64,000 nucleotides of DNA from Morella rubra (taxonomy: Eukaryota; Streptophyta; Magnoliopsida; Fagales; Myricaceae), in NCBI GenBank assembly GCA_003952965.2, contig CM025854.1:16774039-16838038 (forward strand), in the 5' to 3' direction. Positions 23,752 to 34,861 of this stretch are shown piece after piece. Numbering within the stretch: position 1 is the first letter of the stretch; the number at the start of each line of letters is the position of its first letter. Below the pieces are notes generated by a model. The model ran no database searches. It was not told the origin of the DNA and saw nothing but the letters and a program-made list of their open reading frames with translations. The translations under genes and the position numbers were made by a program.

Positions 23752-26060
23752 TTGCTCAGCTTCAGAAAGATGGCATTACCTCAGAAGTAAATACGCGACA
23801 TGATTTCCTTAGCCAGAACAGATCTCGCATTAAATTCTAAATCTCGGGAATATTCAAGAACGGTATAAGGACCAGCCAAACACCAAAGATTCCCACACAT
23901 CAAAACCACAACCACCTTTACGCCTCTATGCAGAAAACAGGCCTCATTTAATGTTTAGTCAAATGTATAATTCGTTGGAGGTTACGTGAATCCACATTGA
24001 AACCAACTGAACAAAACAAGAAAATATTAGTTTATCAAATAATTTAATCCTTCATATCCTATACCCAAGCCACGGCAGCAATATAGAAAGGTCTACAAAT
24101 CAAACAAATTGTATTATAAAAAACACCTTCCATGTGAACACAGGAAAATAATATACTTAAAAGGCTGTCGCGATCATTTGTCTTTAACATTGATATAATT
24201 AATAAACTCCTTATCAAAGGTCTTGAAGCAATGACACGCAAGGGTTAAAAAGGCCCTCCTACTAAGTGATGTCTTGGCTTATCGTCAAACAATATAAATA
24301 ACCAATTAAGTCCAATGGAATCCGGCTAAAACTCACATTCAAGAGGCAACTAGAGTCTCCCGATTGCGAGGTTCAAGGAACAGTTACCTCTCTCAGAAGA
24401 CACCCAAAGAAACACTAACATATTTACTAGAAAAGAAAAGATGCGCCTAATGCCAGTATCATTTGGGAACAAAGAACACAAACAAGAACAAGAATATCGA
24501 GGCAATCCTGAAGAACCGAACTTTCTTGCTCTTGATATTAGTAGCACCGAAACAAAGAATCAGTACAGAAAGCTAAAACAACGACCTTTGGCATCCCAAG
24601 ACAAAATTTCAAAATAAATGCATACTCAATTTTCAGCTAGACATTTTTAAGAATTTGTTGGCGTTACTATATTCTTTGTTTTTTTTTTCCTAGATTGGCG
24701 TTACTATTATTCGTTATCAAAAAGAAAAAACCAACAACATAGCCCAGTAGTTTTTTTGAGAATTATAAGCATCTTGGAAAAAGGAAAAACTCATAAACCA
24801 ATAAAACTCAAAAATAAAAGTTCATATTATTCTTTTCCTTTAACCCTTTTTGGTCTCGGCAACCAAACAGGGCAGAAGATCGGACAGTGCACTCCTTTTA
24901 AACAAACCAAGGGAGAGAGGGAGGGTTTTCAAAATTTTGAAATCACATTTGAGAAAGAACCCAAAGAGATAAATGCAAAAGGATGAAAAAGCACAAAAGG
25001 ACGAAAGAAAGGTATAATTTTGTCAACACTCAAAGAACAATCCCCAAAAAGAGCATAAGAGGTCAAAAAGTAAATGTTTCGTAATTATACCATTGAAAGA
25101 AATCAAAACAAAAAAGGACAAACAGTGCTAATGGTGCCGTTTGGTTAACCAGAAAATGCTCAAGAGAAAGCTCAGAAGCAGAGCAGAAAGGAACGAAGCA
25201 ATTATTGCGTGATTCTTGAAAAAGAAAAAATGAAGTAAAACAGAGTAACTAACAATATTCGGTTTCCTATTTTCTTCTTGAGAAAATGTAGAGGTGAGCC
25301 AAGAAATAAAAACATGAAGCAGCAAACTTATCCTTACGATCAGTCTGGCTGATCTAGAAGTTTAAGTTTTAGTAAATTTGAACAGCAGACAACTTGGGAG
25401 TCCAAAATCGTTGTTGATTTTGCGTTATTTATTGTTTTCCCCGCCAACAAATAGAGCCTCAAAACCCAAAACGAAATAGAACAAACACAGAAGCTCCTCT
25501 TGTACATGCAGATCTTTGATTACTAAAAGCCAGTAAATAAGCTTTATGGGACTAAGTAGTAACCGTGAGCAATTACACAGGGCAATAAGGAAAACATGTA
25601 CATGCAGATCTTTGATCACTAAAAGCCAGTAAATAAGCTTTATGGGAATAAGTAGTAACCGTGAGCAATTACACAGAGCAATAAGGAAAACACAAGTAGC
25701 AAGTAGGTACTAAGAAACAGTTAAGAAAATGGGAAAAGAAAAGTGGAAAGGCAGAAGGAAGCATGTAAACTCGGAAAGAAGAAGAGGGTTTTGGAAGAGA
25801 GAGAATCTCCATCATCGAACTGGAAAGTTTGGGTATTCGAAGGAGATTACCTTCGTTGTTTTGGCAAGTTGAAGCATTGGGATCAGAATGGCAGAGAGGG
25901 AGAGAGAGAGATGGGAGAAGGAGAGAAAAAGATAGGTCTGATTCAAATATGGAGCAGATGGTGGCGAAGGTGGTGCACTAATTGCAAAAGCAGAGCAGAA
26001 GGTAAAAAACAGAGAGTGGCGGAGAGAGAGAGAGAGAGATTTCGCCGGCAGTTCCTGTGA
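23752..26060 (-). other. Probable 5' leader and leader intron of the phosphatase gene
   Basis: On the minus strand a pyrimidine-rich, leader-like stretch at about 26060-25852 ends in CGAAG followed by GTAATCTCC, a good donor. An intron of about 2 kb would follow to just before the MGGC start. The sequence between is AT-rich with no coding exon. A 96-bp tandem duplication lies at 25501-25692. The leader assignment is inferred from composition and splice site. Confidence 0.4.
25501..25692. repeat. 96-bp tandem duplication
   Basis: Two adjacent copies (25501-25596, 25597-25692) contain ATGCAGATCTTTGAT and AGCCAGTAAATAAGCTTTAT and differ at a few positions. Confidence 0.92.
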
Positions 26061-27782
26061 GGGATGCCCGTGCAGTTCCGAAAGAAAGCAGTAATATATA
26101 CACATCATAATATCGACATAACAAGGGAAGTCCCTCCTCAACGCGCCGTCCGTCACTTGGCTTGGTGTTTCCTGATCCGTACATATTAAAGAAAGGAAAT
26201 TAATAATACTATTTCTCTAACAGATCTACTAATGTATAGTTCTATTAAAACAAAATTAACGAAAATTTTCTTCTGAAGATGATGCTATCAACTAATGCTA
26301 GAATTATAGTAGATAAAGGTTTTTTTATAATTCTCAATTGCATCATATAATTTAGAAAGGCATTGATATAATATGTAAATGTTTAGATATTTAATATTGT
26401 TTCTATAGATAGTTTCAAACATTAGTCTCACAGTATTTAACTCATGCAAAATTTATAATAGTATGATCTCTTTAAATTGTACAATGAAAAATTAAAATTA
26501 AAAATCTAAGATTATTCAATATATTATAGATCAAGTCTATTTATTGAGCTACATATATCAAACTGCTGAGAGTTTCAAGATTATCATAGTCTTAAGATTT
26601 AAGATGAGATCTCTATTAGATTTTATCATATCATGCATAATATTCAAATTAAAATCTCTAAAGATCCATTCATGGTTGGCCCAAACTTGTCTCTTGGGGT
26701 AAAAGTATGAGTATCCCTTGGGAGTCTTACAAAAATGTCATCCATTTAAAAACATATATTTAGAAACAAAAGAAATTTATTCAATTTTATGACTAAAATA
26801 AAAGAATTCTTATAGAGATTGGATTGTTTTTGTAGGGGAAAAAAAATTTGCCATGAAGTCACTGATTACACCTTTGACTCGAAGGACGAAAGGAGAAAAG
26901 AAAATTCGCAACAAAAGAAAAGCACACGTATACAAAAGCCAATTGGGGCGTGACGCAACACGCGTTATGGAGAGAGGGTGAAACTGGTAGGCATGGGAGA
27001 TTTAACAGGAAAGCACGCCAAACTGACACATGCTTCGGGCAACGTGACGTGGAGTTCTAAGTTAAATTAAATGTTCTTCCGTGAAACGAAAAAAAGTTGG
27101 CCCAAACTCCTCACAACAGTCACCTCCCGTCCGTGCTGGCTTTGCTGTCTTCTCCTCTCTTTTCTTTACCAGCCACCTACTTTGGTTTTACTTTCTTTTC
27201 TTTTTTTTTTGTGTTTTTTTTTCTAACGTCACCTTTATTGATAGAAATATAACTTGCAGATAGGCTTTGGAGGAGAGTTGATGTGCCTAGCTGGTCCTCG
27301 TCGAGGATAACATTGCCTGACTTATGTCGCATAGCTCCAACATCTCACTGTGCTATAATCATTGATGCCCATGCACCTTCTAATTATTGTATATTAAATG
27401 CAATCATGAAACCTATTGTTAACATCGGTCCAACTACTTTTTACATGCATCTCAAAAGGACATGTCTAAATATGTCATATTGGTCATAGTAAATTGCTGG
27501 CAAAATTGGCTTTGATTTTTCACCAATTTTTAGTGCTAAAGATTTGGAAAGTTTAGCTAGAAATGCATTTTATTTTGTTGAATAAAATGATATGTAATCT
27601 TGATTAAGAAGTGGTAAATATTCTTATATTGGTTCGAATATTGCTTCCTCACATTTGGAGTGTTTGGTGATTGTAAATTTGTATAAGTGTCCTTCCATTA
27701 TCTATTCAACCAATATAATCATCTTGGTTCATCATATGTATTGAGTTTATCCTTATTACTATGCCAAAAAAAAAAAAAACTC
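26061..27782. other. Intergenic, nothing recognised
   Basis: AT-rich sequence. The open frames at 27081-27263 and 27283-27489 resemble no known protein. Confidence 0.45.
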
Positions 27783-28270
27783 CTTATACTACCACTCGAT
27801 TCTTAAATATTCCTATAAACTTTAACTCGTTGCAACTCACCTTATAAACTATTTGTTTATTGCGATTTCATCTCTTCAACTGACCGAAGTCACTATATCA
27901 AACGATTTCTGTCACACGTAATGGATATGTGGCCTTTTTTTTATGTGAAAAAATAAATTTATCCTCATTTGAGTCCTCCTTAGTCTTTTTACAGTGCTTT
28001 TAGCAATTCGTAAACACAAAAAATAATATAAAGTTAGCTAATTTTTTTTTATAAAAAAAAAGATAGTTCACTTAGAATTAAGCTGGTCAAATTTATCTTT
28101 TCAAATAAGGAGAAGATCACGTGTCGTTTACATGGGACAAAAACCGTTCGATATAACAACTTCAGTAGGTTGAGGATGAAATCACAACGAGAAGTATAGT
28201 TTGTGGGGTGAGTTGCAACAAGTTAAAGTTTGTGGGAGTATTTGAAAATTCGATGATAATTTGATAGGAA
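27783..28270. repeat. Foldback element B (about 490 bp, arms about 115 bp)
   Basis: The left arm has ATAAACTTTAACTCGTTGCA, ACTCACC and GCGATTTCATC. The reverse of the right arm has ACAAACTTTAACTTGTTGCA, ACTCACC and GTGATTTCATC. The arms match over about 115 bp. The interior is AT-rich and non-coding. A related single arm lies at 30735-30880. Confidence 0.75.
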
Positions 28271-28920
28271 AAATTATAATTAACCTCAAAAAAAATCTAA
28301 AAAATAATAGAATTTAGGGAACTCAGGAAGGTCAATCAACAATTCCTATAATTTTATTTTTGGAAAATGTATAGTTTCGGACACTTTATTATAACCAACT
28401 CTTTTGGTAACATATTTAATGCCATCTAAATCAAAAGGCCCACTGCAAAATTTCCCAGTTAAAATCTGGTCAAATAGTACAAACTTGGGCAGATGGGGAA
28501 CATTTAAAGCTTTACTTCCAACTTTTCGCTAATATTTATGAAGGAGAGAGACCCCATCATGTGCATGACATGTTACGCGGAGCAAGTTGTTTAAATTATA
28601 AAGAATCGCCCAAGTTCTGGATAAATTAGCAATGAGATAATCTCTTTCAGCTCCTCAGCATTCCATCTCCCTAAAGTCTAAACTATAAAACTCTCACGAG
28701 TTACTTGATGCGTGTGTGGTTACAGTCTGTTGCATATATATAAAGTTTACATACGGTGAGAGGCTGTTGCATATATTTAAAGTTTACCATAATATTAAAA
28801 CTTGTCATATGTGATTAAGCTAAACTAGATTTGTGTGAGCCTACATCTATGTGGCGAGGCTAAGATCGAGCTTCATGACCACAAACGTCGTCTCTATTTG
28901 GAGAGAGTCATTAATATAAG
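28271..28920. other. Intergenic, nothing recognised
   Basis: There is no gene. A short imperfect duplication at about 28726-28790 repeats GTTGCATATAT and AAAGTTTAC. Confidence 0.4.
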
Positions 28921-29396
28921 GGTTAAATACACTTTGCCTTTATCTTTGGGTCATTTACACTTTGCATCCCGATGTATTATTTTTGACACATTGGACCCTT
29001 AACTTACACATTTTTTTAATTTGGACCCCACACCAAATTGCCCGTTAATTTAGATGGATTCCGTCAAAACGTGAGGTGCAATGTGTACATACACCAAAAG
29101 ATAAGGGGGCAATATGTGCATACGCCAAAAGATAGGGGGCAACGTGTACATATGCCAAAAGATAGGGGGCAACGTGTACATACGCTAAAGAATAGGGGGC
29201 AATGTGTATATACGCCAAAAGATAAGGGGGGCAATGTGTACAAATTTTGACGGAATCCGTCTAAATTAACGGCAATTTGGGTGGGGTCCAAATTGAAAAA
29301 ATGTGTAAGTTAAGGAGTTCAATGTGTTAAAAATAATACATCTGGGTGCAAAGTGTAAATGACCCAAAAAATAAAGGGGATAAAGTGTATTTAACC
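28921..29396. repeat. Long-armed foldback element C with tandem-repeat loop
   Basis: Arms of about 150 bp (28921-29070 and 29245-29396) are near-complete inverted repeats. The outer ends are GGTTAAATACACTTTGCC and its inverse GGATAAAGTGTATTTAACC. Inner parts share GTTAATTTAGAYGGATTCCG. The loop is an array of five units of 30-31 bp. No transposase is present. The termini resemble Mutator-type or foldback elements. No clear target duplication was found. Confidence 0.85.
29093..29245. repeat. Tandem array of five 30-31-bp units
   Basis: Units start at 29093, 29124, 29154, 29184 and 29214, with core CCAAAAGATAGGGGGCAA then a GTGTACATAC-like end. They are contiguous, with no unique spacers. The array keeps frames open on both strands, which accounts for the repetitive translations there. 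Confidence 0.9.
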
Positions 29397-30734
29397 AAAA
29401 AAAATAATGACTAATTGATAATTGAAAATGTTGTATACGTCCTACCATAATACCCAACGCCCGTGATTTGGGTTTATGTTTTTCGCCTTTAAATTTGACA
29501 GCTATGAGTTAGTGGCGGAGGAAGCTAGAGCTTTACTAACTGTAAATCAGTTTTTTTCTTTAATCGTGCATGGCTGATTAAAGCTTTTCTTATAATCGTA
29601 TATAAGAACTGCTGCAGAAAACCTACCGTATGTGATTAAGCCTCACGTAGAGAAAATGCAGCAGAGTTCCTTTATTACCTCAAAAGCAAATTATAAATGA
29701 GTTCACGGTCTCATTGCATAAGAGAGAGATACAGGTCTTCTAATATTAGTTCTCATCACGTGTAATATTAGTGATTTTATTGCTGTCTATAGTGGCGGCA
29801 AGGATTGCTACGACAACATTATAGCAGTCCTCAATGCTAACATGCACACCTTGAGTACATCGTGTTATAAATTTAAATTATATTCCATCTAAACGAATAG
29901 TTATTTTTATTATTGAGAACTCTTTTAATGGAAGTCGTTATTTTACATAATTTTAATTTTAACAATATAAAATTGAGTCTTGTCAAACGAATCGCCTCCA
30001 CCTATCTGCCATAATGTGTGGTATTCTGTAACGTACTGATGACCCAATGGTCCCTAATTATGTCACATCGAGTTTAATACGACACGTCAACTTGATTTAT
30101 TTTCTTTTGTATATTTCTTGGGCCCCTGTTGTTGCTTATAGAGATATGCGCTATTGGCCGAAAAACTTCGGATAACCACTCAAATGATGTGCTTTAACAA
30201 GCAGCCCTCCATATGAATGGAATAAAGACGATAGTAGGTTATTTTTGCAAGCAATGTCTAGCATGCGATCGAGACCTATCGACATTCGAAAGGGGATGCA
30301 CCCACGATTGGTTTGAAAACCAGTCACATTTCAAACAAACCAACATTGCGTTGGGTTTGGACTCAGTCCTAAGATTAAGATTTTAACAAATCTCGATAAA
30401 ACGGATTATATTCAATCACTGCATTAATAAGTTATATACACGACGTAGATGGAGTAAGTTAATCATATTAAAGATTAAATTAATGTTTTATTTTTTTAGA
30501 TAACTTGATTTGAGATGTCTACAGAATTCAATAATGTGGTGGCTAAATGTAAACAGTTTATAAAGACATATTAAGATCTTCCTCTTAAGAACGAACCCTA
30601 ACCTCATTGCATTTCTAATGTTCTCTTGACAATCAGTTGGATGTGTGCAGAGAATTAAATATGACAAAAGATAAGCTTTGCTATCTTTATATTTTCATTT
30701 GAAAAGAATATTTCATTGCGTTCACGTTAGACGA

Positions 30735-30880
30735 CGAAAACTGTTTGACATAACTACTATAACGGATTGAGGATAGAATTGCAACGGAAACAATAATTTA
30801 AAGAATGAGTTGTAACGAATTAAAATTTATAAAATTATATAAGAATCGGATGATAAGTTTGTTGCGTCGGAAGGTTGTAT
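30735..30880. repeat. Solo arm of foldback element B
   Basis: GTTTGACATAACTACTATAA, GATTGAGGATAGAATTGCAA and AATGAGTTGTAACGAATTAA follow, in order, the right arm of the element at 27783-28270. No partner arm is seen nearby. Confidence 0.55.
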
Positions 30881-32360
30881 TTGTCCTCTAAATACCATCA
30901 AGGCCGGTTAAGGTCCCCCTACCAAGCGGTTAGGTTGCTATCATCAGAAGTTATTTATTTCTTTACCTGCAACAGGAACCTCTTCAGTCTTCACCAGAAC
31001 TTCTATATCAACTAACGCAGCTGGATGTACAAGAGATTTCATTGGCCTAAAAGATCGTTTTGAAGGTACAGCATAATAGATCCTACTATTTATAATATGG
31101 CCAAAGAAGCAGGCACGGCCTGCCTACAAAGATTCATGCCAACTTGAAGAAATGGTTTAAAATCGAGGTCCCAAATGGACAGAATGTGAAACTAGTTAAT
31201 TTTCTCTGGTCTGTATTCATATTTGGCGTTTTCTGATACATTAATTAAAAAGCATGCAGGTTACGACACTTCTGCCAAAAAGTAACCTTTTACTCAATAA
31301 ATACTTCAACTACAAGTTTTTATTTGATTCTCGGCCTCTAAGTTTTTATTTGATTTCTCGCCAAATACAGTCGAGCAGTCCAAGGGACAAAGTTCTAACC
31401 CCATAGAAATATCTCTCTCTCTCTCTCTCTCTCCAAGTTTCCATGATACTGTTTTTTGTTCGTTTTGTTGTCGGTCGTCTTTTGGGTCTCCACTGTAGAC
31501 CCAATAGAATAATATTATACCCCTTGCAAACAAAACCTTCACAGGATGAACACTCGAACTCTAGTTTTAGAAAAATTTCCACGAAAATCTTGCCTTTGGC
31601 ATCTAATACTGTTGAACGAAGTAGTTGGATTCTACCATACTCCTTCAAACACTTTTAAACAATATCTCACTTTCCACTACAAGTAAAGCGGACAAAGGGG
31701 TCAGTGGCTTTTGGTCATGTCTTTTAGCTTTTGTGATATTTTCATGGTTTAAAATGTAGCTGCACCAATAAGAGGTTTGGGGGAACATCTTTGCTCCGAT
31801 CTTGTTTAATCTTAGATATCGATTGGATCAACCAATATCTTCTCTTTTCTGGAACCTTTTTCTCATTGCTTTACTAATGCTCTCTAGCTTTACAACAAAT
31901 AGTCTTCAAATGTAGGCCCCTTTCTTTCCCACTTTGCTTTGTCCTTTTTCTCTGTTGGTCTCTCCCTCCGGCCGTCTGCTCTGCTGGCATGATCAGGTGG
32001 TATAACTTTTGACCTCCTTCCGATCGAATTTACCATCTTAGTTTCTAATTCTTTTATAATCACAAATGGTTATTTGCGTAATTTCCGATCATAACCACAT
32101 GGGTTTTGATATTTTTTTAAAAAAGTTGTTCCCGGATTCCACTTATGCTCTTATTGCCGCCATTAATGTGAATTGTTCCTATCCCATTCCCTAATCCCTC
32201 TGTTTTCGTTTCCACCTTTTTATCTTCGACATGTCTAGGTTTGACTGCCTCGTACTAAACTCGCATCATTTTCCCTGTAAATTATCTTTGAGGCAGGTAG
32301 AAGATAAGAAAAAAAGTAATATGTTGACAGGCTTTTTCCTGTTTCTAAGATATGGGATAT

Positions 32361-33088
32361 TATTTTCTAATGCATGAGTACAAAATAACATCATTATATG
32401 ATAGGTAATACTTCTTTACGAAGAAAGAAAACACCTTTTCTTAGAAAAAAAGAAAAAAGAAAACACCTTTTGAGTTTTAAGATTTTGGAGTCAGGAGATT
32501 GCCGCGTGGTGAGGTGGTATTTGCATAGAAAAATAGAGGTGGAAATTTGAAATCTTTGCTTATTTTTTGAACCAATTTTTCGATGAAAAATGGTGAGATG
32601 GACACCTAATGCCACGTGTTTTCACATATAATTAAAAATAAAAACTTATTAAAATAAAAAAATAACGAATGGAAAATAAAAGACACAAAAACAAAACAAA
32701 AATGAAATGAAAGATAAAAAAAAAAAAAGAAAAGAAGAAGCTAAACTATAATAGTATATATAAAATAGATATGTGGCATTAATTGTCCTCACATGGAGTT
32801 TAGGAAGAAAAAAAAAAGTGTCCTCACATGGAAGACATGTGGCCCTTTCACTTGACATTTATTTATCATAAAAAAAAAATGGTTAAAAAATAGGAAGGAA
32901 TCTCGGAATTTCAAAATCTGTAAAACTCGGGTATGTGTGAGTGACCCACAGTGGATGCTAGCATATTTTGCTCCAAAAATTCAAATGTGTGAGTGACTGC
33001 TTTTTTGTTTAATGCCAAAGTTCGTAAATTTCTTTTGTGTTATTTTCTAATGCATGAGTACAAAATAACATCATTATGATGGTAATAA
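32361..33088. repeat. Direct repeat pair, about 680 bp apart
   Basis: Positions 32361-32410 and 33041-33088 share TATTTTCTAATGCATGAGTA and CAAAATAACATCATTAT. The interval may be a duplicated segment or a small element with terminal direct repeats. No PBS-like or coding sequence was seen inside. Confidence 0.5.
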
Positions 33089-34236
33089 ACTTATAACATT
33101 AGCTTCCCTAGTAAGAAAGAATGGGAGAAAACATATCACATTACATCCTTAATTATTCGCTAAATATTATTTTAAAGTCCTTACTTATAATTTCATTACA
33201 TTAAACTCTCAAACTAAATTATCAAAATTTATTAATATTTGTTACAAAGTTAAATTCTACAATTTTTTTTTGTTTTAAATAACGTGACATAATATTGAGT
33301 GTTGTGAGTCTCGATTGACAATCTAAGATGGATGAATTGAATTTTAATAATTTTTTTACAAATAAATAAAACATAACCCAATCACGAAATCAAATCCGGA
33401 ATCATATATGGTTGAAACATAGGAGTGCTATTAAATAAGACCATGAGAGACTCTCTTTCGACCCATTTAGTCCATTCTGTTCCTCGTACCGTTGTAGGCT
33501 TTCCCTATTCCAAAGTCGTTTAGCTAAGTCCATCTATAATACTAGGCCCAGAAAGGTGCATATACTCGCCCTCCATAAAATAAGAATTCTTTGAAATGTA
33601 GATCAAACCGAATCCAGCTTACATTTTTATACGTCTGCATAGGTTTTTATGAGATTTTACAAACACCCTTGTTTTTAAGAATTGAGAAGTAAATAAAAAA
33701 AAAATAAAATGAAAAATAAAATAAATAAATAAAAAATATTAAACTATATAAGGATATATAATTTTCATTTAGTTGTAAGACTACGCGACCATTTATTGAC
33801 ATGTGATGTGTCATATCATCAATTTATTTATAAATTTAGACCGAAATCTGATGAAGAGAGTATTTTACAAGCTTAGCCTAAATCTAGACAATAATTTGTA
33901 AATTCTAGAAACCTACACAAATTTTTTAAAATTTCATAAAATCCTAAACAGTAATATTTCAAATTCCCTTTCATAATCTGAAGAACTTATCTGAACCCTC
34001 TGAGGCTCAAAACTTGTACTCTCCTACTGTTTTTTGTGTTCTTTTTTTGGAGGGTTCTTGCCTCTTTGGGGAACACCCAAGCCAAGAGCTCAACTAGAAG
34101 TACCCACAATGACCTCTTACCTGTTTGCAATAGCCAAGGATATATGTAGAGAAATGTCAACGCTGAGGACATTTGCAGCAGATCTACATCTTACACCCCA
34201 TTGGGTCTTTTCTCATCCATAAAACGAACAACTAAA

Positions 34237-34250
34237 GATAAGGTGATAAG
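34237..34250 (+). promoter_or_regulatory. Two I-box (GATAAG) motifs upstream of PSB27
   Basis: GATAAG occurs at 34237-34242 and 34245-34250, about 85-95 bp before the PSB27 ATG. I-boxes are common in light-regulated plant promoters, so the pair suits a photosynthesis gene. Functional status is inferred from sequence and position. Confidence 0.4.
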
Positions 34251-34333
34251 CCTGCGTGGCAGAGACCCGGTTCCCCTCCCTGACTAAAAACGCATAAACC
34301 ATCCCTACATTTCTCTCCCACTGCAGCCAAACC

Positions 34334-34861
34334 ATGGCATCCCCGACCCTAATAACTCCCACCTCCAAACTGACACCACTCTCTCCCATCAAACCCAAAT
34401 CCACCGCTACCACCACTTCCATTTCTGCCGCCTCTGCCATCACCACCACCACCACCACTTATCAACCTCGCCGCCGAGAATTCCTATCATTAGCCACGAC
34501 TATTCTCTCCCCTGCATGTCTCTTCCCAGTCACTTCAGCACTGGCCGCCTCAGAAGAGGAGTACGCAAAAGAGACAGAAGAGGTAATCAACAAGATCAGA
34601 ACCACCATTCAGATGGACAAGAGTGATCCAAATGTGGCTTCTGCAGTGGCTGACCTGAGAGAGTTCAAATTCATGGGTGGCCAAGTACAGGAGGGAGAAA
34701 GCTTTGCTTGGAAGGTCTTCATTCCGGGACGTTTATTCAGCAATGCCGTTTCCGGGCATTATATCAGTTTTGGCCCCACGTCACCGATTCCAGCAAAGCG
34801 GAAGACGAGGATATTGGAAGAGATGGACACTGCAGAGAAGGCCTTGGTGAGAGGAAGATAA
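34334..34861 (+). CDS. PSB27: PSB27-H1-like PSII assembly/repair protein with scrambled middle
   Basis: PSB27 is a thylakoid-lumen protein that binds CP43 during photosystem II assembly and repair. The 175-residue frame opens with a Ser/Thr-rich chloroplast transit region (1-45), then RRREFLSLA and a hydrophobic stretch ending ALAAS, a lumen-targeting signal with a twin arginine. Residues 74-110 match the family (EEYAKETEEVINKIRTT, DPNVASAVADLRE), as does the C-terminus (NAVSGHYISFGPT, then PIPAKRKTRILEEMDTAEKA). Residues 111-136 do not: read one base later, the DNA gives SNSWVAKYRREKALLG and SSFRD, the family sequence. The pattern fits a 2-base loss near 34664 and a 4-base loss near 34741, which together restore the frame. 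The altered part is a helix of the four-helix bundle, so the product may be non-functional, or the indels may be assembly errors. Confidence 0.85.
   Translation: MASPTLITPTSKLTPLSPIKPKSTATTTSISAASAITTTTTTYQPRRREFLSLATTILSPACLFPVTSALAASEEEYAKETEEVINKIRTTIQMDKSDPNVASAVADLREFKFMGGQVQEGESFAWKVFIPGRLFSNAVSGHYISFGPTSPIPAKRKTRILEEMDTAEKALVRGR

Larger units (their letters stand above)
29397..34200. other. Transposon-rich intergenic stretch, no gene recognised
   Basis: It contains a solo arm of element B (30735-30880), a (CT)n microsatellite near 31411-31433, and a direct repeat of about 48 bp at 32361-32410 and 33041-33088 (TTCTAATGCATGAGTACAAA). Open frames here are short and low-complexity, and none matches a known family. 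Confidence 0.5.

Noticed and set aside
25743..26184. Charged GA-rich and CT-rich frames on both strands
   Set aside because: They come from a purine/pyrimidine-rich leader region, low complexity with no domain.
29093..29245. Regularly spaced 30-bp repeats that could be mistaken for CRISPR
   Set aside because: Units are directly contiguous without unique spacers, lie in the loop of a plant foldback element, and the genome is eukaryotic.
29038..29291. Open frames on both strands with repetitive translations
   Set aside because: They are artefacts of the tandem array, whose unit length keeps frames open; no protein family is recognisable.
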